Shown here: one piece after another, positions 12,185 through 24,035 of the stretch
Numbering within the stretch: position 1 is the first letter of the stretch
How the letters are laid out: the number at the start of each line of letters is the position of its first letter
DNA from: Conchocele bisecta
Taxonomy: Eukaryota; Mollusca; Bivalvia; Lucinida; Thyasiridae
Direction: 5' to 3'
DNA length: 64,000 nt
NCBI GenBank assembly: GCA_029237695.1
Contig: CM055274.1
Location: forward strand, 64,973,484-65,037,483
Made by a program: the position numbers and the translations under genes
The notes under the pieces: generated by a model
The model's input: only the letters and a program-made list of their open reading frames with translations
What the model was told of the DNA's origin: nothing
Database searches by the model: none

Positions 12185-12625
12185 ATACATAAAGGGTGGG
12201 AGTGGGCACAAAGCTAGGGTGGGGAGTCACACAGCGGGACTCACGAAGCTGGGGGAGGGGAATAATGTTGGGTTGGAGTCGTACAGCGGGAATCACGACT
12301 GGGTGTGGGAGTCACCCAGCGGGGCTGGGAGGGGACACGAAGCGAGTCACACATTAGGTGGGCACTAATAATGGGTGGGGGATGAATCAGCAAGGATGGG
12401 AGGGTCACAAAGCTAGGGCGGGGAGTCACACAGCAGGGGTGCACGAATCGGGGATCGGGAATCAGACAGCAGGGGTGGGAGGGAGTACACACAACAGCTA
12501 GGACTCATGACGATGGGATGGGGATCAGATAACGGGGGTGGGAGGGGGGCACGAAGTTAGGGTGGGGATCACACAGCCAGGGATCACGAAGCATGGGTCG
12601 GGAATCACATCGCAATGGGGAAAAA
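12185..12625 (+). repeat. Degenerate G-rich minisatellite
   Basis: Irregular units of roughly 30-40 bp built from GGGTGGGAG, GTCACACAGC(G/A)GGG, CACGAAGC and AGGGTGGGGA recur about a dozen times. The G-runs (GGGGGAGGGG near 12252, GGGGGTGGGAGGGGGG near 12533) could form quadruplexes on the + strand. Confidence 0.8.
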
Positions 12626-15600
12626 GTGGGTAGGGTAATGGGATATTGGCATTGTCATATTTACACCCAATATTAATATTCAATAATGCCAGAATCACAT
12701 CCAAATCATCATATCTAACGATTAACGGACCATGTGTACTATCGTCGGTGAGTAATAGGATAACATTTTTAGGGCCTTACAAGTTTGCACTCCTATTTAT
12801 AGGTTTTGCCAGTGATTGGCTAGATTATGTAAGAAGGAAAGCTCCGACCAGACACGAGCCAAGACAAGCAGAACCAGCAAAGATGGTGGTTGCATTCAAC
12901 ACATACAGTAAATGTCAACAAACTATTGTGAATTATAACTAACTAAACAAGTTTCCTTGTGTATGAAGACGACAATCATAAACTATTGAAAATTGTGAAC
13001 ATTTAGACATGCATCAGAGATCGTGGTAAGTTGTAAAAAATAAATTATTTATTGAAATAATCAAATTGACCATGTAAGCGGAATTTACAAAATATTTATT
13101 TTAATAATCAAATGAAACATTTTACTGTAATCAAATGAAAATATAGCTGTGGGTGTACTCTGGTATTTCTGAAGTTATTATATCAGAACTTTTGGCATGG
13201 TACATGTATCAATGTATGCCAGTCATGATAACAACAACAACTACAGTACAATGTCCCACCAGCCTACAGTGTATTGATATGAAGAAAGCGTGCAAAACAA
13301 TCAATTATCTGCCTCAATCTGAACCTACACATCATCTTTAGTAAAAGTTGGCATGGAACTTCACTTTAGAAATTATTTTCAACTTTATCAATTAATTATT
13401 TTACAAAACATATTGAAATACCCAATAAACAAAATATCAGGTGTGTGTTTTTTTTTTAAAAGAGGACATTTTAAATACCTAATTTAGTTGTTCACAAGTA
13501 TAGCGTAGCAGTAAGTACCAACTTTCCAATTCCTTATCTGGAGCCCCACAGCATGTGCTGTGTTTGTTGAAAGAGCCAACAAGCAACCAATAAATCCGAA
13601 TAAAATGTGGTATGTTTCCAACCTACAGTAATACAATGAAGGTTATCACATATTTTTGCCCGTTGATAGGCAGTGCCTATTTTCAAATTACGGTAATATT
13701 CATTTCGTTTAAATAATTCGCAAAATACACATGACCTTATCTTGACGTGATCAAAATATGTAAATAGCTCGTAAATGGGTGACCTAGATTTGTATTTCTT
13801 GTACCTTGCTGTTATAATCCACGTTTTAAGATCAAAATACATGCCGATTTTGCCACGGTAAGCAGTAATATTGTTAAATAAGGTTTCTAGAACAGGATTA
13901 TAAATGGGTTTAGCAATTTGTGGCTAAAATAGTTATTAAAAAACTTGATGAATACGTTCCGCCCTCGATTCATGGCGGAACTTTGCTAACGGTTTTTGGC
14001 CTTTAGAGATGGTCCATGTGTGAAGCCTTTTCAGATTTGTTAAAATGGAGGTCATCGCTAATCCAAGATGGCCGCCGTCTAAAAATAGCATAAATTCTTA
14101 AAAAATCTTCTTCTCATGAACCGCTAGCCGGATTTCGACGAAACTTGGTAGGAATGATCGATGTACAATGCTCTTTCAAAGTTGTTAAAATGGTGACCCC
14201 GGGGTCAAAAATGGGCGTAGCCCGTGGGGTCAAATTTTATTTTTGACCGAATATGGTCATGTTATATATCAAATCGAAGGTATCAATAAGGCGATCACTC
14301 TGGTACATTTTTTCTCCAAATCGGATTGTTATGTCATCCAAGTTGGCCGCCGAAATGTCAAAAGGTCGTTCTTTTATTAGAGATTTCAAAATTCTTCTTC
14401 ACATGAACCGCTTGGCCCATGGTAGCCAAACTTAAAAGTTATGGTCCATGGGTGAAGCCTTTTCAGATTTGTTAAAATGAGGTCATCGCTAAATCCCCAA
14501 GATGGCCGCTGTCTAAAAATAGCATAAATTCTTAAAAAATCTTCTTCTCATGAACCGCTAGCCGGATTTCGACGAAACTTGGTAGGAATGATCGATGTAC
14601 ATTGCTCTTTGAAAGTTGTTAAAATGGTGACCCCGGGTTCAAAAATGGGCGTGGCCCGTGGGGTCAAATTGGGGTCAAATTTTATTTTTGACTGAATATC
14701 GTCATGTCATATATCAAATTGAAGGTATCAATGAGGCGATCACTCTGGTGCAATATTTGTCGGAATCGGATGATTATGTCATCCATGATGGCCATCAAAA
14801 GGTTCATTTATTCAAGCTTTTTAATGTCTTTTTCTCAGGAACCACATGGCCGATGCTGGGTGAAGCATTTTCAGATTTTGTAAAATGAGAGTCATCGCAT
14901 AATCCAAGATGACCGCCATCTAAAAATAGCACAATTTTTTTTAAAACACATGAACTCAATGTCACATTCTCCTCTGGTGTTCATGGAGTCAGGTGAGCGA
15001 ATTAGGGCCATCATGGCCCTCTTGTTTTTAACTTGACCCATTTTTTCCGCGCAGTCGACTTAGCCATTTTCAATATTAATTTTTCGCGTTTACAATGTTA
15101 AGTTTTCGTGTTTAAGTCCATTTCTTTGGTACTGTACCACCTAGGACCACCAAACTTTCATAGCTTCATAATCAAGGGGTGCCCACCACATATCACTATC
15201 CAACATGTTACTTTTTTTTTAACTTGACCCATTTTTTCCGCGCAATCGACTTAGCCATTTTTAATGTTAATTTTTTTGCGTTTTCATTGTTAAGTTTTCG
15301 TGATTTAAGTCCATTTCTTTGGTACTGTACCACCTAGGACCACCAAACTTTCTCAGCTTCATAATCAAGGGGTGCCTACCACATATCACTATCCAAGATG
15401 TTACTTTTTTAGCCAGGTTTTTTTAAAAAAAAGCCAGGCTATTGGATTGGCGAAAGCCGGGCGGGTGAGCGGGTGTTCGGCGGGCGGCGTCCATAATCAA
15501 TGTTAAGTTTTCGTGTTTGAGTCCATTTCTTTGTTACTGTACCACCTAGGACCACCAAACTTTCACAGCTTCATAATCAAGGGTTGCCCACCACATATCA

Positions 15601-15822
15601 CTATCCAACATGTTACTTATTTTTTAACTTCACCCATTTTTTCCGCACAATCGACTTAGCCATTTTCAATGTTAAGTTTTCGCGTTTTCAATGTTAAGTT
15701 TTCGTGTTTGAGTCCATTTCTTTGTTACTGTACCACCATAGTTACACCATCCAACTTTCACAGCAATTCATCCAATCATGTGCCCACTTCACATATCACT
15801 ATCCAACATGTTACTTTTTTTT

Positions 15823-18333
15823 AGCTCACCTGAGCGAAGCTCATGTGAGCTATTGTTACCGCAATGTGTCCGTCGTCGTCCGTGAACATTTTCAAACGTC
15901 TTCTCCTCGGTAACCATTGGGTCTATAGTCACCAAACTTCATGGTCATGGTCCTTAGGTAGGGGGATTACAAAATTGTTAAAATGACGTCATTACGTAAT
16001 CCAAGATGGCCGCCGTCTAAAAATAGCACAAATTCTTAAAAAAATCTTCTTCTCAAGAACCGCCAACCGGATTTCGACAAAACTTGGTAGGAATGATCGA
16101 TGTACATTGCTCTTTCAAAGTTGTTAAAATGGTGACCCTGGGGTCAAAAATGGGCGTGGCCCGTGGGGTCAAATTGGGGTCAAATTTTATTTTTGACCGA
16201 ATATGGTCATGTCATATATAAAATTGAAGGTATCAATAAGGCGATCACTCTGGTGCATTTTTTGTCGGAATCGGATTGTTATGTCATCCAAGATGACCGC
16301 CGAAAGGTCAAAAGGTCGTTCTTTTATTAGAGATTTCAAAATTCTTCTTCACATGAACCGCTTGGCCCATGGTAGCCAAACTTAAAAGTTATGGTCCATG
16401 GGTGAAGCCTTTTCAGATTTGTTAAAATGGAGGTCATCGCTAATCCAAGATGGCCGCCGTCTAAAAATAGCATAAATTCTTAAAAAATCTTCTTCTCATG
16501 AACCGCTAGCCGGATTTCGACGAAACTTGGTAGGAATGATCGATGGACATTGCTCTTTGAAAGTTGTTAAAATGGTGACCCCGGGGTCAAAAATGGGCGT
16601 GGCCCGTGGGGTCAAATTGGGGTCAAATTTTATTTTTCACTGAATATGGTCATTTCATATATCAAATTGAAGGTATCAATGAGGCGATCACTCTGGTGCA
16701 TTTTTTGTCGAAATCGGATTGTTATGTCATCCAAGATGGCCGCCAAGATGGTCAAAAGGTCGTTCTTTTATTAGAGATTTCAAATTCTTCTTCACATGAA
16801 CCGCTTGGCCCATGGTAGCCAAACTTAAAATTTATGGTCCATGGGTGAAGCCTTTTCAGATTTGTTAAAATTGGAGGTCATCGCTAATCCAAGATGGCCG
16901 CCGTCTAAAAATAGCATAAATTCTTAAAAAATCTTCTTCTCATGAACCACTTGCTGGATTTCGACGAAACTTGGTAGGAATGATCGATGTACATTGCTCT
17001 TTCAAAGTTGTTAAAATGGTGACCCCGGGGTCAAAAATGGGCGTGGCCCGTGGGGTCAAATTGGGGTCAAATTTTATTTTTGACCGAATATGGTCATGTC
17101 ATATATCAAATTGAAGGTATCAATGAGGCGATCACTCTGGTGCATTTGATCACTCTGGTGCATTTTCTGTCGAAATCGGATTGTTATGTCATCCAAGATG
17201 GCCGCCGAAAGGTCAAAAGGTCGTTCTTTTATTAGAGATTTCAAAATTCTTCTTCACATGAACCGCTTGGCCCATGGTAGCCAAACTTAAAAGTTATGGT
17301 CCATGGGTGAAGCCTTTTCAGATTTGTTAAAATGGAGGTCATGTCTAATCCAAGATGGCCGCCGTCCAAAAATAGCATAAATTCTTAAAAAATCTTCTTC
17401 TCATGAACCGCTTGCCGGATTTCGACTAAACTTGGTAGGAATGATCGATGTACATTGCTCTTTCAAAGTTGTTAAAATGGTGACCCCGGGGTCAAAAATG
17501 GGCATGGCCCGTGGGGTCAAATTTTATTTTTGACCGAATATGGTCATGTTATATATCAAATCGAAGGTATCAATGAGGCGATCACTCTGGTGAATTTTTT
17601 GTCCAAATCGGATTGTTATGTCATCCAAGATGGCCACCGCCGAAATGTCAAAAGGTCAAAAGGTTCGTTCTTTTTATTAGAGATTTATCAAAAAATTCTT
17701 CTTCACATGAACCGCAACCGCTTGGCCCATGGTAGCCAAACTTAAAAGTTATGGTCCATGGGTGAAGCCTTTTCAGATTTGTTAAAATGGAGGTCATCGC
17801 TAATCCAAGATGGCCACCGTCTAAAAATAGCATAAATTTTAAAAAAATCTTCTTCTCATGAACCGCTAGCCGGATTTCGACGAAACTTGGTAGGAATGAT
17901 CGATGTACATTGCTCTTTGAAAGTTGTTAAAATGGTGACCCCGGGGTCAAAAATGGGCGTGGCCCGTGGGGTCAAATTGGGGTCAAATTTTATTTTTGAC
18001 CGAATATGGTCATGTCATATATCAAATTGAAGGTATCAATGAGGCGATCACTCTGGTGCAATATTTGTCGGAATCGGATGATTATGTCATCCATGATGGC
18101 CACCAAAAGGTCCATTTATTCAAGATTTTTAACGTCTATTTCTCAGGAACCACATAGCCGATGCTGGGTGAAGCCTTTTCAGATTTTGTAAAATGAGAGT
18201 CATCGCTTAATCCAAGATGACCGCCATCTAAAAATAGCACAATTTTTTTAAAACACATGAACTCAATGTCACATTCTCCTCTGGTGTTCATGGAGTCAGG
18301 TGAGCGAATTAGGGCCATCATGGCCCTCTTGTT
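15823..18333 (+). mobile_element. Element g, copy 2 (complete, about 2.5 kb)
   Basis: It has the same head and tail hairpins as copy 1, with five core units (about 450 bp apart, judged from GGTGACCC(T/C)GGGGTC at about 16130, 16575, 17020, 17480 and 17935). It is flanked by eight T on the left and one T on the right, again summing to the nine-T run of the f core. The last unit is a distinct terminal version (GGAATCGGATGATTATGTC) shared with copy 1. A short duplication occurs at 17146-17165. Confidence 0.9.
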
Positions 18334-19292
18334 TAACTTCACCCATTTTTTCCGCGCAATCGACTTAGCCATTTTCAATGTTAAGTTTTCGCGTTTTCAA
18401 TGTTAAGTTTTCGTGTTTAAGTCCATTTCTTTGGTACTGTACCACCTAGGACCACCAAACTTTCACAGCTTCATAATCAAGGGGTGCCCACCACATATCA
18501 CTATCCAACATGTTACTTTTTTTAGCTTGACCCATTTTTTCCGCGCAGTCGACTTAGCCATTTTCAATGTTAACTTTTCACGTTTACAATGTTAAGTTTT
18601 CGTGTTTAAGTCCATTTCTTTGGTACTGTACCACCTAGGACCACCAAACTTTCACAGCTTCATAACCAAGGGGTGCCCACCACATACAACTATCCAACAT
18701 GTGACCATTTTTTTACCTTCACCTATTATTTCTACGTAATTGACTTTGGTTAAAACTTTTTTGTTATACTATATCTCTGCAACTGCTTCGCCCATTACCT
18801 TGAAACTTCACATGGGTGTTTATCATCGTCCATATTTTCACTCTAACCCCCAACCGTGCGGCCCCTGTGCGCAATGTCAAGGTCAAATTACTTTGAATTT
18901 TTTGTTAAAGTTTTTTTGTGTACTATATCTCTGCAACTGCTTCACCCAATACCTTGATACTTCACATGGGTGTTTATCATCATTGTCGCACCTGCTTGCG
19001 CAAAGCACGATATCGTCGGCATTTTGGCATACGTCCGTCCGTCCGTGTGTATGGTTAAAGTTTTTTGGTTAAAGTTTTTCCATCTACTATATCTATTTTT
19101 TTAGTGTCCATGCCTCGCCCCAAGGCGCGACATGCAGGCCACGGCCATCCAGTCTACAAAAAGTGGCTATAATTATGTTATCCAAGTGTCTATGTTTGGA
19201 AAAATCCTGGCCTTCGTGGCTTTGCCTCGTTTCTTGTTGTCTAGTAGCATAAGGTCGTAAGTGCTATATACCGACTATTATCATATACTAAA

Positions 19293-19358
19293 ACAATTAT
19301 TGACTAGTGAGCCATAGAATATAATCTGATATTCTATGGCTCACTTGTCAATAATTGT
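19293..19358. repeat. Near-perfect 66-bp palindrome
   Basis: Arms of 30 bp (19293-19322 and 19329-19358) differ at one position and flank a six-base loop AATCTG. The arm core is GTGAGCCATAGAATAT. It lies in the terminal part of element e. Confidence 0.95.
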
Positions 19359-20806
19359 ATAATATGTTCGGGCCAGTGAAAATTGCTTTCTGGCCCAGGC
19401 TCGAGGTCAAGGCGGTGGGACAAGGCGAGACATTTGATTCCGCGGAATTCTTGTTAGTCAAGCTTGTACATGGAATACTATTGTGCATACAGACACCATA
19501 CTTGGACAACCTTTTCTCATAGGGATGTACATCAATAACCCCTGATCTATATATGATCTTGACCTACATTTCCTCTTGAATTACTTAGTTAATTCCCCTT
19601 GGTTAAGGTTTTTAGTCAAGCTTGTATATGGAATACTCCTGGCCCTACACCCACCATACTTGCACAACTTCATCTCCTAGTGATGTACATCAACAACCCC
19701 TGACCTATATTTGACCTTGACCTACATTTAACCTTGAATTACTTAGTTAATTCCCCTTGGTTAAGGTTTTTAGTCAACCTTGGTTAAGGTTTTTAGTCAA
19801 GCTTGTACATGGAATACTATTGTGCATACAGACACCATACTTGGACAACCTTTTCTCATAGTGATGTACATCAATAACCCCTGATCTATATTTGACCTTG
19901 ACCTACATTTCCTCTTGAATTACTTACTTAAGTCTCCTTGGTTAAGGTTTTTATTCAAGCTTGTAGATGGAATACTCCTGGCCCTACACCAACCATACTT
20001 GGACAACTTCATCTCCTAGTGATGTACATCAACAACGCCCTGACCTATGTTTGACCTTGACCTACATTTAACCTTGAATTACTTAGTTAATTCCCCTTGG
20101 TTAAGGTTTTTAGTCAACCTTGGTTAAGATTTTTAGTCAAGCTTCTACATGGAATACTAGTGTGCATACAGACACCATACTTGGACAACCTTTTCTCATA
20201 GGGATATACATCAATAACCCCTGATCTATATTTGACCTTCACCTACATTTCCTCTTGAATTACTTAGTTAATTCCCCTTGGTTAAGTTATTTAGTCAAGC
20301 TTGTAGATGGAATACTCCTGGCCCTGCACCAACCATACTTGGACAACTTCATCTCCTAGTGATGTACATCAACAACCCCTGACCTATATTTGACCTTGAC
20401 CTACATTTAACCTTGAATTACTTAGTTAATTTCCCTTGGTTTTTAGTCAACCTTGGTTAAGGTTTTTAGTCAAACTTGTAGATGGAATACTATTGTGCAT
20501 ACAGACACCATACTTGGATAACTTTTTCTCATAGGGATGTACATCAATAACCCCTGATCTATATTTTACCTTCACCTAAATTTAACCTTGCAGTACTTTG
20601 TTATTTCCCGTTGATTAAGGTTTGTACTCAAACTTGGTTAAGGTTTATAGTCAAGCTTGTATATGGAATACACCTGGGCATACAGCAACCTTACTTGGAC
20701 AACTTCGTCTCTTAGTGATGTACATCAATGATCCCTGACCTATATTTCACCTTGACCTACTTTTACCCTTGGATTACTTACTTATTTCCCCTTGGTTAAG
20801 GTTTTT

Positions 20807-21619
20807 GTCGCGCCTGCTTTAGCAGAGGCGCGACTATAGTCGGCGCTTTTTCCGTCGTCGTTCGCGTCGTCCGCGTCGTCCGTTTTTTTTGTAAGGCAAA
20901 TGCGTTAAAGTTATTGTTTTTTCACAATATCTCTTTAACCCCTTGCCAGACATTGATAATATTTCACATCAATGTTTGTCTAGGGATGATGCTTCTTTAC
21001 GCACACCCCCACATCCAAATTTTCAAGGTCATGGTCATTTATTTGCTTGTAATGTTCACCGGTTTTGTAACAGAAATACGTTAAAGTTATTGTTTTTTCA
21101 CAACATCTCTTTAACCCCTTGCCACATTTTGATAATTTTCACATCAATGTTTGTCTAGGGATGATGCTTCATTACGCACACCCCCACATCCAAATTCTGA
21201 AGGTCAAGGTCATTTATTTACTTGTAATGTTCACCAGTTTTGTAACAGAAATGCGTTAAAGTTATTGTTTTTCACAATATTTCTTTAACCCCTTGCCAGA
21301 CATTGATAATATTTCACATCAATGTTTGTCTAGGGATGATGCTTCATTACACACACCCCCACATCCAAAGTCTGAAGGTCAAGGTCATTTATTTACTTGT
21401 AATGTTCACCGGATTTGTAACAGAAATGCGTTAAAGTTATTGTTTTTTCACAATATCTCTTTAACCCCTTTCCAGACATTGATAATATTTCACATCAATG
21501 TTTGTCTATGGATGATGCTTCATTATGCACACCCCCACATCCAAATTCTGAAGGTCAAGGTAATTTATTTACTTGTAATGTTCACGGCGCGACACTGCTT
21601 CCGTGGCGTAATTCTTGTT
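20807..21619 (+). mobile_element. Element b, copy 1, inserted in family c
   Basis: The head hairpin is GTCGCGCCTGCTTTAGCAGA then GGCGCGACTATAGTCGGCGC. Four to five core units of about 176 bp follow, with ATGCGTTAAAGTTATTG, CAATATCTCTTTAACCCC, TTTCACATCAATGTTTGTC and CACACCCCCACATCC. The tail is GGCGCGACACTGCTTCCGTG then GCGTAATTCTTGTT. The left flank is GGTTAAGGTTTTT and the right flank AGTCAAGC, which together are one uninterrupted c unit. Peptides such as those at 20943-21158 and 21293-21709 are core repeats. Confidence 0.9.
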
Positions 21620-21825
21620 AGTCAAGCTTGTATATTGAATACTCCTGGGCCTACAGTAACTATACTTGGAAACCTTCATCTCCTAGTGATGTACATCAAT
21701 AACCCCTGACCTATATCTGACATTGACCTACATTTAAACTTGAATTACTTAATTAATTTCCCTTGGTTAAGGTTTTTAGTCAACCTTAGTTAAGGTTTTT
21801 ATGCAGGCCACAGCCACCTTGTTTG

Positions 21826-22020
21826 TCAAGCTATGTGTACATCGACAACCCTCGTAATCGAGCTATGCTGTTCTCCTACAGCTCTTGTTTCCTAAATAAT
21901 GACTCTCATTTGCTCAAATTTTCGTCAACTCAACGTATTTGCCTTGGTACCATGGACTTTGAGTAAACGAGTGTCACTGTATATGATTGAATTTCACCAT
22001 CATGTGATGATGTGTGTTGA
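21826..22020. other. Spacer, nothing recognised
   Basis: Intronic sequence between the nested block and a SINE-like piece. No feature could be supported. Confidence 0.5.
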
Positions 22021-22385
22021 TTCTAATAGAGGATGAGAGAGTATGCATCTCTTAACGGTGAAGGCCAGCCTTACTGAGATTCACACCGAGATCCAATTAT
22101 ATATGAGGCCAAATCTTGAAGTGATCTTGGTGTAGTGTACTTGTGTATTCCCGTCTGTACAAACTTTGTTAAAGGTTAAATGTACGTAAAGCTCCATTCA
22201 AAATCAATCTAATGGAGAATCGAAGGGCATGCATAATGATGAAGTCCATCCTTATCTGGAATTACACATGGTCTGATACGCTGGGATTGTTCTCTCTGAG
22301 AATTAGATCCGTGATATGTGGTGCAAAGTAATCTTGGTTGGGTAAGGGCACCAGATCAGGGTATTCTGTTTTCAATGCCGAATGA
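22021..22385 (+). mobile_element. SINE-like S2 fragments
   Basis: GCACCAGATCAGGGTATTCT, TCCATCCTTATCTGGAAT and related words match the S2 elements at 3909 and 35815. Two degenerate pieces seem to be present. The boundaries are approximate. Confidence 0.4.
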
Positions 22386-22698
22386 ATATTGTAATCTCGT
22401 TGCAAACCAGTGGTGTCCTCCACCCCCTCCCACATACACGTGTATTACTTGGTTCAAACTAAAACAGATGTAGAACTCAATTGTTTCTGATACCATTTGT
22501 GAAAAGATGTATTGTGATAAAACGTAGGCTGGAAGCAACCTGTTGTGGTCTCCAAACCTCGCGAAGTTGTGTAAGATATATCTATACATATAGGGAGACA
22601 ACTCCTACCCTGACGACTTCTCAAATTTGTCACATTGACACTAAGTGCCTGTCAAGGGCTTATTTTGATGTTTATTTAGTGACAACTTTACATACCAG
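22386..22698. other. Spacer, nothing recognised
   Basis: No coding or repeat feature could be supported in this stretch. Confidence 0.5.
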
Positions 22699-23075
22699 TA
22701 CAGTCTGACCCCATTAATATGCTCTTCATTAAAACGCGGAAGCGGTTATAATGTGGTCGCATCTTGGATCTCGATTTTTAAAAAAACAAAAAAGTATGAG
22801 TGAAATCAACGGAAAGTTAGTAAAATTTGGTAAATTGGAAACATAAATTCACCATTTTCTGTTCTGCGTGAAGGAAAAGTAATTATTACCAATTGCAACA
22901 GGTAGGCATAAAAGAAATTGATTTAGCTAATTATTTTGTATATTGTCCACTAACAACGCGTGATTCAGTCTTTTGACTTGATTTAGTAAATTATGGCTTT
23001 CATAAGTTCTCGGTGACTGGCTTTTGTATTAATGGGTTCCAACAAGTTTGCGGGTCATCAAACAAACGCTGTACC
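22699..23075 (+). mobile_element. TA-flanked DNA-transposon-like repeat T4, copy 1
   Basis: It begins TACAGTCTGACCCCATTAAT and shares about 350 bp with 23670-24035 (for example GCGGAAGCGGTTATAATG and AAATGGTAAATTGG-like words). It is cut at its right end by the g-like element. TIR-type ends are suggested by TACAGTC, but no right end is seen. Confidence 0.6.
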
Positions 23076-23655
23076 GCTGGGCTTCAAATGGAGGTTGTCT
23101 CCAATCCAAGATGCCAAAAGGAGCTAAAAATAGCACAAATTCTTTAAACAAATTCTTCTCACAAACCGCCAGACAGATTTTGATGAAGCTTGGCAGGAAT
23201 TAGCGATGTACTATGAGCTTTCAAAATCGTGACCCCGGGGTCAAAAATGGGCGTGACCCAGGGGGTCAAATTTCATATTTCATATTTGACCAAATATGGT
23301 CAAATCATATATCAAATCGAAGCTGTCGATGAGACAATCGCTCTGGCGGAACTGAATATGGTTGCATCATATATTAAATCAAGATATCGATGAGACAATC
23401 GCTCTGATGCAGTTTTCATCGAAATCGGATGATTACGTCATCCAAGATGGCCGCCAAAAGGTCATCCTTTTATTTGAGATTTCAAACATCTTCTTCAGAA
23501 GAACCGGTTGGCCAATGCTAGTCAACATTCACAACTATGGTCCTTGGTGAGAAGGCTTTTCAGATTTGTTAAAATGGAGGTTGTCGCTAATGCTTTAAAA
23601 AAAAAATGTTTTCCCGAACCGTCGGACGGATTTCGACGAAACTTGGCAGAAATGA
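23076..23655 (+). mobile_element. g-like element fragment
   Basis: It starts CCGCTGGGCTTCAAATGG and runs parallel to 4885-5400 (AGACAGATTTTGATGAAGCT, GACCCCGGGGTCAAAAATGG, CATATATCAAATCGAAGC). Head and tail are both missing, so it is a truncated copy between two T4 copies. Confidence 0.7.
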
Positions 23656-23669
23656 AACTGACATACCAG

Positions 23670-24035
23670 TACAGTCTGACCCCTTTAATATGCGCTTCAT
23701 TAAAATGCGGAAGCGGTTATAATGCAGTCGCATCTTGGATCCCGATTTTTAAAAAACAAACAATTACAATTGTATTATGAGTGAAATCAACGGAAAATTA
23801 GTAAAATTTGGTAAATTGGAAACATAAATCAACCATTTTTTGTTCTGCGTGAAGGAAAAGTAATTATTACTAATTGCGACAGGTAGGCATAAAAGAAATG
23901 GATTTAGCTAATCATGCCAAAAATGTTGTATATTGTCCACTAACAAAGCGTGATTCAGTCCTTTGACTTGATTTAGTAAATTATGGCTTTCATAAGTTTG
24001 CGGGTCATCAAACGAACGATGAACAAAAAAATCTT
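23670..24035 (+). mobile_element. Repeat T4, copy 2
   Basis: Near-duplicate of 22699-23075, sharing even the flanking word ACATACCAG. The two copies may therefore derive from one segmental duplication and not from two insertions. Confidence 0.6.

Larger units (their letters stand above)
10385..14007. other. 3.6-kb unassigned block inside the g core
   Basis: The g core reads CTTGGCCCATGGTAG up to 10384 and resumes with ATGGTCCATG at 14008. About 15 bp of the expected core are missing, so this is an insertion with a small loss. A fold-back lies near each end: CTCAGCAAC...GTTGCTGAG (about 10401-10433) and GTTCCGCC...GGCGGAAC (about 13955-13982). It contains a GA microsatellite (11231-11296) and a G-rich minisatellite (12185-12625). 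I recognise no protein; the rest is AT-rich sequence without features I can name. Confidence 0.6.
9368..15026 (+). mobile_element. Element g, copy 1
   Basis: The head hairpin AGCTCACCTGAGCGAAGC then TCATGTGAGCT is followed by ATTGTTACCGCAATGTGTCC. The core units of about 450 bp contain AATCCAAGATGGCCGCCG, GATTTCGACGAAACTTGG, AATGATCGATGTACATTGCT and CAATGAGGCGATCACTCTGG. The tail has a hairpin GGGCCATCATGGCCC followed by TCTTGTT. It is flanked by six T on the left and three T on the right, which together restore the nine-T run of the f core. The array is interrupted at 10385-14007. Short open frames in each unit repeat from copy to copy and are not genes. Confidence 0.85.
9150..19245 (+). mobile_element. 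Elements f, copies 2 and 3, nested, with two g insertions
   Basis: An f head at 9150 (after TTTTT) and another at 15411 (after six T) lie in one block that ends with a full f tail at about 19155-19245 (CTTCGTGGCTTTGCC then TCGTTTCTTGTT). The f core is visible at 9240-9367, 15027-15410, 15490-15822 and 18334-18983. An h copy lies at 18984-19153. The second f head and both g elements all begin in the same T-run of the f core, after CAACATGTTAC. Confidence 0.75.
6796..19455 (+). mobile_element. Element e, copy 1, inserted in family c and itself filled with nested elements
   Basis: The head after TTTTT is a hairpin: GTCTCGCCCGCGAAGCGG then AAAGCGAGACATAGG. The tail near 19420-19455 is CAAGGCGAGACATTTGATTC then CGCGGAATTCTTGTT, followed by AGTCAAGCTTG of the c core. 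The GTCTCGCC/GGCGAGAC pair links head and tail. Own sequence: 6796-7440 and 19245-19455. The core words GATGAATATAGGACTATT (6958) and GATAAATATAGGACTATT (7287) recur at 63580 and 63910. The 12.66-kb span is mainly copies of f, g and h. Confidence 0.75.
5790..21825 (+). mobile_element. Family c element, split by nested insertions d, e and b
   Basis: The head at 5790 follows five T and forms a stem: ACTATTCGAAG, loop AATA, CTTCGAATAGT. The core unit (about 175 bp) carries CTTGGTTAAGGTTTTTAGTC, CTTGTACATGGAATACT, CATACTTGGACAAC and GATGTACATCAATAACCCCT. Core sequence occupies 5870-6225, 6773-6795, 19456-20806 and 21620-21800. The tail is ATGCAGGCCACAGCCACC followed by TTGTTT, ending near 21825. 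Each interruption falls at the same core position, between GGTTTTT and AGTCAA, so the empty site can be read from uninterrupted neighbouring units. The total span is about 16 kb, but the element itself is about 2 kb. Confidence 0.85.

Noticed and set aside
14253..18191. Recurrent 60-76-codon frames (MVMSYIKLKV..., MGSNWGQILF...)
   Set aside because: They come from the 450-bp core of element g, with both frames present in each unit and frequent indels. No coding constraint is visible.
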